From assembly GCA_020637595.1 (NCBI GenBank), contig JACKKE010000009.1:1-64000 (forward strand): DNA of 64,000 nucleotides, given 5' to 3'. Both the position numbers and the translations under genes were made by a program. The DNA is from Rhodobacter sp. Lineage in GTDB: Bacteria; Pseudomonadota; Alphaproteobacteria; Rhodobacterales; Rhodobacteraceae. Of the stretch, positions 15,672 to 22,492 are shown one piece after another. The notes below the pieces were generated by a model. It did no database searches, had not been told where the DNA came from, and saw only the letters and a program-made list of their open reading frames with translations. Every line of letters starts with the position of its first letter. The stretch's first letter is position 1.

Positions 15672-16658
15672 ATGAACAGACCTTGCAGGGCCTTGTCGCG
15701 CCGGGCCGTTGTGGCCGTGTTGACCGGGGGGCTTGCCGCCGGGATCGTTTCGGCTCCGGCGCATGCCCAGAGCTATCCGTCGCAAACCATCACCCTCGTC
15801 GCGCCCTACGCGCCGGGCGGCGTTGTCGACATGGTCGCACGCCTTCTGCAGCCCGGGCTGGAAGAGGCCCTGGGCCAGACCGTCGTGGTCGAGAACCGCC
15901 CGGGTGCAGGCGGTATGGTGGGGTCGACCTCGGTCTTTCGGGCTGCGCCGGATGGGTATACGATCCTGCTGACCACCAACGCGGTGATGTCGCTCAACCC
16001 GCTGATCTTTGAGGAAGCCAGTTACGACCCGCTGGCGGATTCGACGCCCGTGTCGATCGTCACCACCCAGGATCTCGGTATCGCGGTCCGTTCCGATTTC
16101 GAGGCGCAGACGCTGGATGAGCTGGTGACGCTGTCGGGGCAGGGCGACGGGTTTACCTTTGGCGCGGCAGGGGCGCCGCAACAGATCGTCGGCGCGGTCC
16201 TGACCAAGGATACCGGCGCAAACCTGATCTACATTCCCTACAACAGCGTGGGCGATACGCTCAACGATCTCCTCGGCGGGCATATCGACGTCACCATCGC
16301 CACACTGCCCAGCCTGATGCCGCATGTCCAGAGCGGCGCGCTGCGCCTGCTGGCCACCAGCGGTGCCGAACGCTCGCCGCAGTTCCCCGATACCCCGACC
16401 ATCTCGGAGACGCTGGAAGGGATGACCACGGGCACCTGGCTGGCCGTCGTGATGCCGCCGAACACCCCCGATGACATCCTCGGCACCGTTTACACGGCCC
16501 TCATGCAAGTGCTGCACAACGATGAGGTGCGGGGCCGGCTGGAGGCCACCAACCAGACCGTCGTCGCGACCTCACCGGAGGAAGCGCGGGCACGGATTGC
16601 CGGCGATCTTGCCCAGTGGCGCAGCTTCCTCGACCGCGTCGATCTGGACTTCGAGTAA
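15672..16658 (+). CDS. tctC: TctC/Bug-family periplasmic solute-binding protein
   Basis: A 328-residue exported binding protein. The signal sequence contains SRRAVVAVLTGGLAAG and cleaves after APAHA; the twin arginine could make it Tat-like. The mature part has the Bug-family blocks ITLVAPYAPGGVVDMVAR, VVENRPGAGGMVGS and the late GTWLAVVMPPNTP. It presents a carboxylate to TctAB. GGAGGAATG ends two bases before ATG 15672. It is divergent from the TPP-CoxG-tctBA operon and shares the palindrome with it, so uptake parts are probably co-regulated. Confidence 0.9.
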   Translation: MNRPCRALSRRAVVAVLTGGLAAGIVSAPAHAQSYPSQTITLVAPYAPGGVVDMVARLLQPGLEEALGQTVVVENRPGAGGMVGSTSVFRAAPDGYTILLTTNAVMSLNPLIFEEASYDPLADSTPVSIVTTQDLGIAVRSDFEAQTLDELVTLSGQGDGFTFGAAGAPQQIVGAVLTKDTGANLIYIPYNSVGDTLNDLLGGHIDVTIATLPSLMPHVQSGALRLLATSGAERSPQFPDTPTISETLEGMTTGTWLAVVMPPNTPDDILGTVYTALMQVLHNDEVRGRLEATNQTVVATSPEEARARIAGDLAQWRSFLDRVDLDFE

Positions 16659-16675
16659 GCGTGAAAAGCAGGGCC

Positions 16676-16700
16676 GGGGGATGGTGGTGTGCCATCCCCC
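16676..16700. terminator. Hairpin between convergent tctC and iclR
   Basis: GGGGGATGG-TGGTGTG-CCATCCCCC gives a perfect 9-bp stem directly after tctC and before the end of the facing iclR gene. It lacks a long T-run on either side, so it is a likely but not canonical bidirectional terminator. Confidence 0.5.
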
Positions 16701-16747
16701 GATGCCCGGGCCTGCAGGATCGGGCGTCTCGCGTCAGATCCCGCGGA

Positions 16748-17515
16748 TCAGATCGCGGCCGGCAGCCCTGCCGGCTGCATGTCGTTGCAAAAACGGTTGA
16801 TGCCGAAACGCAGCGCATCCTTCAAGGGCTGACGTTTGCGTCGGATGCGGTCGGTTTCGCCGCAGATGCCGATCGAGATGACCGGCTGACCCGGTGCGAT
16901 CGGCAGCGCATACGAGACCCCGCCCGCGCCTTCGGTCGCCTGGTCAAAGGCCTCGGCATATTGCCGCTCGCCCGCCTCGCGCACCGCCTCGCGCACGCGG
17001 ACGCGATCGAGCCGCACGGCGTCCAGCGACCGGGCGTTGATGTTCAGCACCAGACGGTCAAGTTCGTCATCGGACTTGCCGGTCAGCACCATCTGCCCCA
17101 TCGAGGTTCGGCACAACGGGCGCAGTGCCGCGACGTTGCGCATCGAGAACGGCAGCCGTCCCGCGCGCCGGTAAAGATACTGCACCTGGCAGCCGTTTTG
17201 CGTGGCGACGACGATCTCTTCGCCGGTTGCCTGGCTGAGCCAGTCCACCAGGCTCCTGATCGGTTTGTCATCGACAAAGGCGCTCAGGTCAGCTGACATC
17301 ATCCGCATCCGCAGCGAAGGGCGAATGTGGCGCGTCTGCGGATCGACCTCGAGATACCCGCTGGCGCGCAGGGTCTGCACGATCACGCTGGTGCTGGACC
17401 GAGGATAGCCGAGACCGTCGGCGATTTCGGACACCGACAGCCAGGTGCCATGCCGTGCGAAAAGCTCGAGGATCTCGAAGGCGCGGAGCGCCGATTTCGC
17501 TGGTTGGACCGTCAA
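16748..17515 (-). CDS. IclR-family transcriptional regulator (1)
   Basis: A 255-residue regulator. The N-terminal winged helix is SALRAFEILELFARHGTWLSVSEIADGLGYPRSSTSVIVQTL; the C-terminal IclR effector domain has LPFSMRNVAALRPLCRTSMGQMVL. No ribosome site supports the more upstream ATG at 17551. TTG 17515, preceded by GGGAGG, gives MTVQPAKSALRAFEIL, a normal family start, and is preferred. It is divergent from the second iclR gene with one palindrome between them. IclR proteins bind small organic acids; this one is a candidate controller of the flanking carboxylate genes. Confidence 0.85.
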   Translation of the reverse strand: MTVQPAKSALRAFEILELFARHGTWLSVSEIADGLGYPRSSTSVIVQTLRASGYLEVDPQTRHIRPSLRMRMMSADLSAFVDDKPIRSLVDWLSQATGEEIVVATQNGCQVQYLYRRAGRLPFSMRNVAALRPLCRTSMGQMVLTGKSDDELDRLVLNINARSLDAVRLDRVRVREAVREAGERQYAEAFDQATEGAGGVSYALPIAPGQPVISIGICGETDRIRRKRQPLKDALRFGINRFCNDMQPAGLPAAI

Positions 17516-17667
17516 ATCATCCTCCCTCCCAAAAGGTGACCAGTGGGGCAAAGTGCCTGTCAGCCCCCCGTCCGAGGCGCATCGTCCATCGCGCGTCGGG
17601 GCTCCGGGCAGGACTCAGCCGCTGCGGGCAGGTTAGCACCGGATTTTATGCGCAGTGAAGAAAAATA

Positions 17668-17683
17668 ATTCGGGAAGGCGAAA
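17668..17683. promoter_or_regulatory. Candidate IclR-type operator, site 4
   Basis: ATTCG-GGAAGG-CGAAA lies in the 271-base gap between two divergent iclR genes. It shares ATTC-N8-GAAA with site 2 and near-identity with site 1, suggesting that one of these two regulators is autoregulated and also binds the structural gene promoters. Confidence 0.5.
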
Positions 17684-17786
17684 ATATACCCTATGATGCC
17701 AGATGCGCGCTGGGCTGCGCGGACTCGTCATCCGCAGCATCAACGGATAGACCGAAGGGAAAGACCAAGATGCCTGGACGACCGTC

Positions 17787-18521
17787 ATGTCGAAGATTGT
17801 AAAACGCACGCTGCAATTCATCGAGCTTTTCGCCGAGGAGAAGCGCCCGCTTTCGCTCTCCGAAATCTCGCGTCTGCTCGAGATTCCGATGTCGAGCTGC
17901 TTCGATGTCGTCCAGACCCTGCAGGAGCAGGGCTATATCTATGAGCTGGGTCACCGCGCCGGTTTCTACCCGACGGCCCGGCTGTCCGAGCTTTCGTCGA
18001 TCATTGCCGAGCACGACCCGGTCACGCTGCGCGCCGGTCACACGCTGCGCGCCTTGCGTGACGAGCTGGACGAAAGCGTGTCCCTGGCGCGGGGCACTGG
18101 CCAGCAGGCGACCTATCTTCTGGTCTATGAACCCAGTCACCGCCTGCGCTTCATGGTCCGCGTGGGGGATCCGGTGCGTGCGTTGCATGCGACCTCGGCT
18201 GGCAAGGCGATCCTGGCGACGATGCCGCCGGACGAGGCCAAGGCGCTGATCGACACGCTGACGATGGAACAGCTGACCGAGAACACGATCACCGACGCCA
18301 AGCAGTTGCTGGCCGATGTCGAGCAAGCCCGTGCGCAAGGTTATGCGGTGAACCGCGAGGAAAGCGTGATGACGGCGACGACGGTCACCGCCTGGTTCAC
18401 CTGGTATCGGTCGACCTATTTCGTCACTGTCGCCGGCCCCACTTTCCGCGTGGAACCGCGCCTGGACGAGGTGGTGGCACGGCTGAAGCGCGCCTGCGAC
18501 GAGCTGGCCAATCCCGCCTGA
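17787..18521 (+). CDS. IclR-family transcriptional regulator (2)
   Basis: A 244-residue regulator with the winged-helix start SKIVKRTLQFIELFAEEKRPLSLSEISRLLEIPMSSCFDVVQTL. Its IclR ligand domain includes DPVRALHATSAGKAILA and a C-terminal YFVTVAGPTFRVEP. ATG 17787 has only a weak ribosome site, but the protein begins exactly where the family normally does. It is divergent from regulator 1 and convergent with the crotonase gene 31 bases on. The palindrome at 17668 upstream suggests autoregulation. Confidence 0.85.
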   Translation: MSKIVKRTLQFIELFAEEKRPLSLSEISRLLEIPMSSCFDVVQTLQEQGYIYELGHRAGFYPTARLSELSSIIAEHDPVTLRAGHTLRALRDELDESVSLARGTGQQATYLLVYEPSHRLRFMVRVGDPVRALHATSAGKAILATMPPDEAKALIDTLTMEQLTENTITDAKQLLADVEQARAQGYAVNREESVMTATTVTAWFTWYRSTYFVTVAGPTFRVEPRLDEVVARLKRACDELANPA

Positions 18522-18552
18522 CCGCGATTGGCCCTGATCTGGCGGGTGCCTG

Positions 18553-19365
18553 TTACCGCCCCTTGAACACGGGTGGGCGCTTTTCGTTGAAGGCATTGAC
18601 GCCCTCGTGCCGGTCCTCGGTCACGACAGTGGCGTTATAGGCCATCAACTCGATCTCGCGTCCCTGCACGATGTCGGTGGACCAGCCGTATCGGACCGCG
18701 CGCTTGACCTGGCGCACGGAAACCGGGGCGTTCGCGGCAATCCTGGCCGCGGTTTCCAGGGCGGCGGGCAGCAGCGCCTCGGCGGGAAGCAGGCGGTTGA
18801 CCATGCCCCAGCGTTCGGCCTCCTGGGCGGTGAACGGCTGACCGGTCATCAGGATTTCGCGCGCACGGCGCTCGCCCACCGCGCGCGGCAGGTTTTGCGA
18901 TGCCCCGGCGGCGACCATGATCCCGCGGGTGACCTCGGGCAGGCCGAAACGCGCGGTATCGGCGGCATAGATAAAGTCGCAGGCCAGCGCCAGTTCCGTC
19001 CCGCCACCAAAGGCGACGCCATTGACCGCGGCAATGGTCGGCACCACGCAATCCATCAGGGCATAGGCGCCGGCCTCGATGATCGCGTGCTGCGCGCGCC
19101 ATTGCTCATCGGTCATGCCCTGCCGCTCTTTCAGGTCACCACCGGCGCAAAACGCCTTCTCGCCCGCCCCAGTCAACACGATGCAGCGCCAGCCCCCGGG
19201 ATCGCGGCCCAACGGTTGGAACAGGTCGCGCATGTCCTCGAGCGTGGCCGTGTCGAGGGCATTCATCACCTCGGGCCGGGACAGCGTGACAAGGAGGATG
19301 CCATTGCCGCGATCGTCAAGCTTCAGTCGGCGCATCGGCGGCAGGTCGGTCGCGGTGGCGGTCAT
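18553..19365 (-). CDS. Enoyl-CoA hydratase/isomerase (crotonase) family
   Basis: A 270-residue crotonase-fold enzyme. LSRPEVMNALDTATLEDM, GAGEKAFCAGGDLKE and AFGGGTELALACDF supply the CoA-binding and oxyanion-hole elements, and LPEVTRGIMVAAGASQNLPR carries the first catalytic glutamate. The C-terminal NEKRPPVFKGR tail is normal. AGGAGG precedes ATG 19365. It is transcribed away from the MFS gene. It probably hydrates the enoyl-CoA made by the acyl-CoA dehydrogenase at 8.5-9.7 kb, though other crotonase chemistry is possible. Confidence 0.88.
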   Translation of the reverse strand: MTATATDLPPMRRLKLDDRGNGILLVTLSRPEVMNALDTATLEDMRDLFQPLGRDPGGWRCIVLTGAGEKAFCAGGDLKERQGMTDEQWRAQHAIIEAGAYALMDCVVPTIAAVNGVAFGGGTELALACDFIYAADTARFGLPEVTRGIMVAAGASQNLPRAVGERRAREILMTGQPFTAQEAERWGMVNRLLPAEALLPAALETAARIAANAPVSVRQVKRAVRYGWSTDIVQGREIELMAYNATVVTEDRHEGVNAFNEKRPPVFKGR

Positions 19366-19439
19366 CGGGCGGATCCTCCTCGGTCGTGGGTTCGGGCTGG
19401 GTTGCGCGCTGGTTCCCTCGCGGAGGCACCCCTGAATCG

Positions 19440-19453
19440 TTTTGTTGACAAAA
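19440..19453. promoter_or_regulatory. Inverted repeat over a TTGACA box
   Basis: TTTTGT-TG-ACAAAA is a perfect 14-base inverted repeat in the gap between the divergent crotonase and MFS genes. It overlaps TTGACA (19445-19450), a plausible -35 box reading toward the MFS gene. It has the arm length and spacing of the inner ATTC-N8-GAAT core but a different sequence, so it may belong to another IclR protein, for instance the one encoded downstream at 20763. Confidence 0.4.
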
Positions 19454-19478
19454 TCACAGTTCCATATACCAAACAAGT

Positions 19479-20738
19479 GTGCACCCCAAGGATCCCTCAC
19501 CTGCAGGCCTCATCGAGGTCGGACGCTCTCGCCCCGGTGCCGGACCGGATTGGCGACTGGTGCTGGTTTTGATGCTGGGCTGCCACGCGACTTCGACCCT
19601 GTTCCTGCGCCTGGTGCCGACGATCGCGCCCGACATGGTCCACGCCTATGGCTGGAGCCAAAGCTTCATCGGCTGGCTGGCCACCGCCGCGAATGCCGGG
19701 TCGTTGGTGCTGGTCGCCGTCGGCACTGGCGTGTTCCGGCTGATGGGATCGCTGCGGTCCATCCGCTGGGGACTGGCGGCCGGGGGCTTCGGAACGTTGC
19801 TGCTGCTGGTGCCCTTGCCGGCGGTGGCGCTTGTGGGCTGTATCGTCGCCGGGCTGGGGCATGCGCCGACCAATCCGGCCGGCAATGACGTGCTGCAACG
19901 GCACGTGCCACGCGGCAAGCAGGGGCTGATCTTTTCGATCAAGCAATCCTCGATTCCGATCGCCGGGATTGTCGGCGGCCTCATGCTGCCGAGAATTGCC
20001 GAGATCGGTGGCGTGCAGGCGGCCATCGTGGTGGCGGCCCTGTTCGGCGCGCTGATGCTGCTCGTCCTGCGCCCGCTTGACCGGCACGAACCCGCGCCCG
20101 AGGCCGGGAGGAGCCTGGGCAGGGCCTTCTCGCTGGAAAACATCACCGCGCCGATGCGGGTTGTTCTGGTGTCGACGCAGATCCGCAGCCTGGCGATCTC
20201 GGGCTTGCTGCTGGGGTTCGTCCAGACGACCTGGTTCGTGTATATGACGTCGATCCTGGCCTTCGCGCTGGGCTATTCGGCGACCGAGGCGGGGGGGCTG
20301 TTCGCGCTGATGCAGGCGGCCAGCATCGCCGGGCGCCTCATGCTGGGATGGGGCGCAGACCGGATGCACGGGGGGCTCGGCCTGATCGCGGCGTCGATCG
20401 TGGGGTCAGTCCTCTCGACGCTGGCCTTGGCGCTGGCCGTGGCATCGGGTCCGGGCTGGTGGGTCGTGGTCGCCTGCCTTGCGGGGGGCGCCTTTGCCGC
20501 GGGATGGAACGGGATCCAGATGGCCGAGGCGGTGCGTCTGGCGCCCGAGGGCAAGCTTTACGAAAGTGTCTCGGGTGTTACTCTGGGGATTGGCGGAGGT
20601 GTCGTGTCGGGGCCGCTGATCGTCTCGGTCTTGTTGGGACTGGGCGTGAACTGGGTGGCGATCTTGACCGGCATCGCGCTATTGCCCTTGTTGAGCCTGC
20701 CCTCCGTCCTGCGCGAATTGCGGCGGGATCGAGCGTGA
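19479..20738 (+). CDS. MFS transporter
   Basis: A 419-residue major-facilitator permease with about 12 hydrophobic segments. It starts near WRLVLVLMLGCHATSTLFLR, has the cytoplasmic-loop region FSIKQSSIPIAGIVGG, and a second-half repeat of the motif A type, GRLMLGWGADRMHGG (about residues 287-301). The start is GTG 19479; its ribosome site is weak, so a slightly later start is possible. It is followed after 24 bases by the third iclR gene, a likely two-gene operon. Substrate is probably an organic acid by context. Confidence 0.82.
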   Translation: MHPKDPSPAGLIEVGRSRPGAGPDWRLVLVLMLGCHATSTLFLRLVPTIAPDMVHAYGWSQSFIGWLATAANAGSLVLVAVGTGVFRLMGSLRSIRWGLAAGGFGTLLLLVPLPAVALVGCIVAGLGHAPTNPAGNDVLQRHVPRGKQGLIFSIKQSSIPIAGIVGGLMLPRIAEIGGVQAAIVVAALFGALMLLVLRPLDRHEPAPEAGRSLGRAFSLENITAPMRVVLVSTQIRSLAISGLLLGFVQTTWFVYMTSILAFALGYSATEAGGLFALMQAASIAGRLMLGWGADRMHGGLGLIAASIVGSVLSTLALALAVASGPGWWVVVACLAGGAFAAGWNGIQMAEAVRLAPEGKLYESVSGVTLGIGGGVVSGPLIVSVLLGLGVNWVAILTGIALLPLLSLPSVLRELRRDRA

Positions 20739-20762
20739 GGCGCGAGGAGGCGGGGACCGGAC

Positions 20763-21578
20763 ATGTCCGATGACGACGACATCACGACCGATGCCAGCAC
20801 CGAAAGCGGGCTCGATCCACGGTATGTGGTGCCGGGGCTGACGCGGGGGCTGAAGATCCTGCAATTGCTCAACACCCGGCAACGCGACATGACGCTGGCC
20901 GAGATCGCCGATGCCATCGGTTTGTCGCGGTCGTCGACCTTTCGTCTTCTCTATACGCTGGAAGGCGCCGAGTTCCTGTCGCGCGATCCCGTGCAGAAGC
21001 GTTATGCGCTGTCGTCCCGGGTTCTGAGCCTGGGCTACAGCTATCTCGCCGCGCAGCCGCTGGTCGAGAAGGTCTATCCGTATCTGCGCAGGATCAGCCT
21101 TGCCACCGGGCTGACGGCGCATCTGGTCGAACTGGACGGCGTTGATGCCGTCTATATTGCCCGGGTCGCACCCACCGCCCGCTTTGTGTCTAACCTTCAG
21201 ATCGGCACGCGACTGCCGGCGCATCGCACCGTGAGCGGACGGGTGTTGTTGTCCGGCATCGACCCCGAAATCCTGCCCGAGGTCCATGCCCGCCTCACCG
21301 CGCTCGATCCCGATACGCCGCCGCCGCCGCTGGAGGTGTTCCGCGAGCGGGTGCATGCGGACGAGAAACGCGGCTATGTCTTTGCGGAATCGACCTTCGA
21401 TCCCGGCATCGAAAGCTTTGCGGCGCCGGTGCGCGACGGGGCGGGGCGCGTGATCGGGGCGATCAACGCGCTAGGCCAGTCACGCACTGTGCGCGCGCTG
21501 GGCGGGGTTGCGGAACTCGATGCGATCATCGGCGCAAATGCACGGGAGTTGTCGCGCCAGCTCGGCTGGGCTGGCTAG
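20763..21578 (+). CDS. IclR-family transcriptional regulator (3)
   Basis: A 271-residue regulator with an acidic N-terminal extension (MSDDDDITTD) ahead of the winged helix YVVPGLTRGLKILQLLNTRQ and LAEIADAIGLSRSSTFRLLYTL. The ligand domain includes LPAHRTVSGRVLLSG and a C-terminal GVAELDAIIGANARELS. This form, with PGLTRGL before the helix-turn-helix, resembles PcaU/PobR-branch regulators. It is preceded by GAGGAGGCGG and forms an operon with the MFS carrier. The 21579-21795 gap that follows holds nothing I can identify. Confidence 0.85.
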   Translation: MSDDDDITTDASTESGLDPRYVVPGLTRGLKILQLLNTRQRDMTLAEIADAIGLSRSSTFRLLYTLEGAEFLSRDPVQKRYALSSRVLSLGYSYLAAQPLVEKVYPYLRRISLATGLTAHLVELDGVDAVYIARVAPTARFVSNLQIGTRLPAHRTVSGRVLLSGIDPEILPEVHARLTALDPDTPPPPLEVFRERVHADEKRGYVFAESTFDPGIESFAAPVRDGAGRVIGAINALGQSRTVRALGGVAELDAIIGANARELSRQLGWAG

Positions 21579-21795
21579 GGCGGGCGCCTGCGTTGTCGTC
21601 TCCAGCCTTGCGCGGGGCCCTGTCAGAGGACTTTCGCCGGTGGAGTCAGGGATGATTTCCCTGGCGCCCAGCGGCTCTCGCTGCCCGCCATCGCGCAGGC
21701 AAACGGCGCGCGTCGTCCGGGTGCGAGGCGGAGCTGCCGTCGCAGTCAGAATGGGCATGGGAGGATGGCCTTCGGTTTTGTCGGGGCGGGCGGGG

Positions 21796-22362
21796 TCAGT
21801 CGCGCGACAGAACCCGGCCGTCTTCGCTGACGATGACGAAATCCCCGCCGGTGGGGCGCAGGGTCAGCGCCAATGTCGAGCGGCCGGCAGAAAAGGCGCC
21901 GGTTGCGGGGTTCGATGCGGTGAAATCATACTGGGCCAGAACGCGGCAGGTCGTGTCGCAACGGACCTGAACCGTCGTCGGGTCCACGCGATAGTCGCGC
22001 AGCGGCCAGCGACTGGCAAAGGCGTAGCGGTCATCGAGAACCTGCCCGTAGCTGTAGCGGCTGCCATAGAACGAGACCGCGTCGTCATAATAGGCCGACA
22101 TGGCGCGGGCCCCAGCGGTGCCAGGGCGCGACCAGTCCTGCAGCATGCGGACCGCGAAACCGACGGCGCGGGCTTCGCGCTGTCCGGCCATGCGGGCGGC
22201 GTCCGGCGACACGTCATCGGTGTTTACCGTCAATTCGACGGTCCCAAGGTTGGGGATCTCGGCGTTGAAACGCACGATGTCGGCGAGGGCGGGCGCGGTG
22301 AATGTGGCCGCGAGGCCGAGGGCGAACGCGAAGGCGAGGGGCGTTGTTGCGGTGTGGGTCAT
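21796..22362 (-). CDS. Periplasmic protein with NTF2-like domain, unknown function
   Basis: A 188-residue protein with a clear signal peptide (AFAFALGLAATFTAPALA, cut before DIVRF). After a short beta-rich start it has AARMAGQREARAVGFAVRML and then a segment AYYDDAVSFYGSRYSYGQVL ending FASRWPLRDYRV, a pattern of NTF2-like domains found in many alphaproteobacterial exported proteins. I do not recognise a specific family. GCAGGAGAA supports ATG 22362. Upstream lies a GTGT-N7-ACAC site shared with the curli operon and the Nudix regulator, so it probably belongs to the same regulon. Confidence 0.7.
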   Translation of the reverse strand: MTHTATTPLAFAFALGLAATFTAPALADIVRFNAEIPNLGTVELTVNTDDVSPDAARMAGQREARAVGFAVRMLQDWSRPGTAGARAMSAYYDDAVSFYGSRYSYGQVLDDRYAFASRWPLRDYRVDPTTVQVRCDTTCRVLAQYDFTASNPATGAFSAGRSTLALTLRPTGGDFVIVSEDGRVLSRD

Positions 22363-22391
22363 GGCGATTCTCCTGCATATACGTAATATCC

Positions 22392-22420
22392 ACACTAATA
22401 TAATAGTGTTGTAAATACAC
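22392..22420. promoter_or_regulatory. GTGT-N7-ACAC operator, site 1
   Basis: ACACTA-ATATAA-TAGTGT (22392-22409) overlaps GTGT-TGTAAAT-ACAC (22406-22420), 44 bases upstream of the exported-protein gene. The same composite layout is present at 27023-27050, and its right half at 27254-27268. The surrounding DNA is AT-rich, as expected of a promoter. Confidence 0.6.
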
Positions 22421-22492
22421 CAAATATGCTGCCGCAGAAATCCGGTATCGGGCAGGTGCCGATGCGGCCTTCCCGTCCCAGACGTCAGCGCC

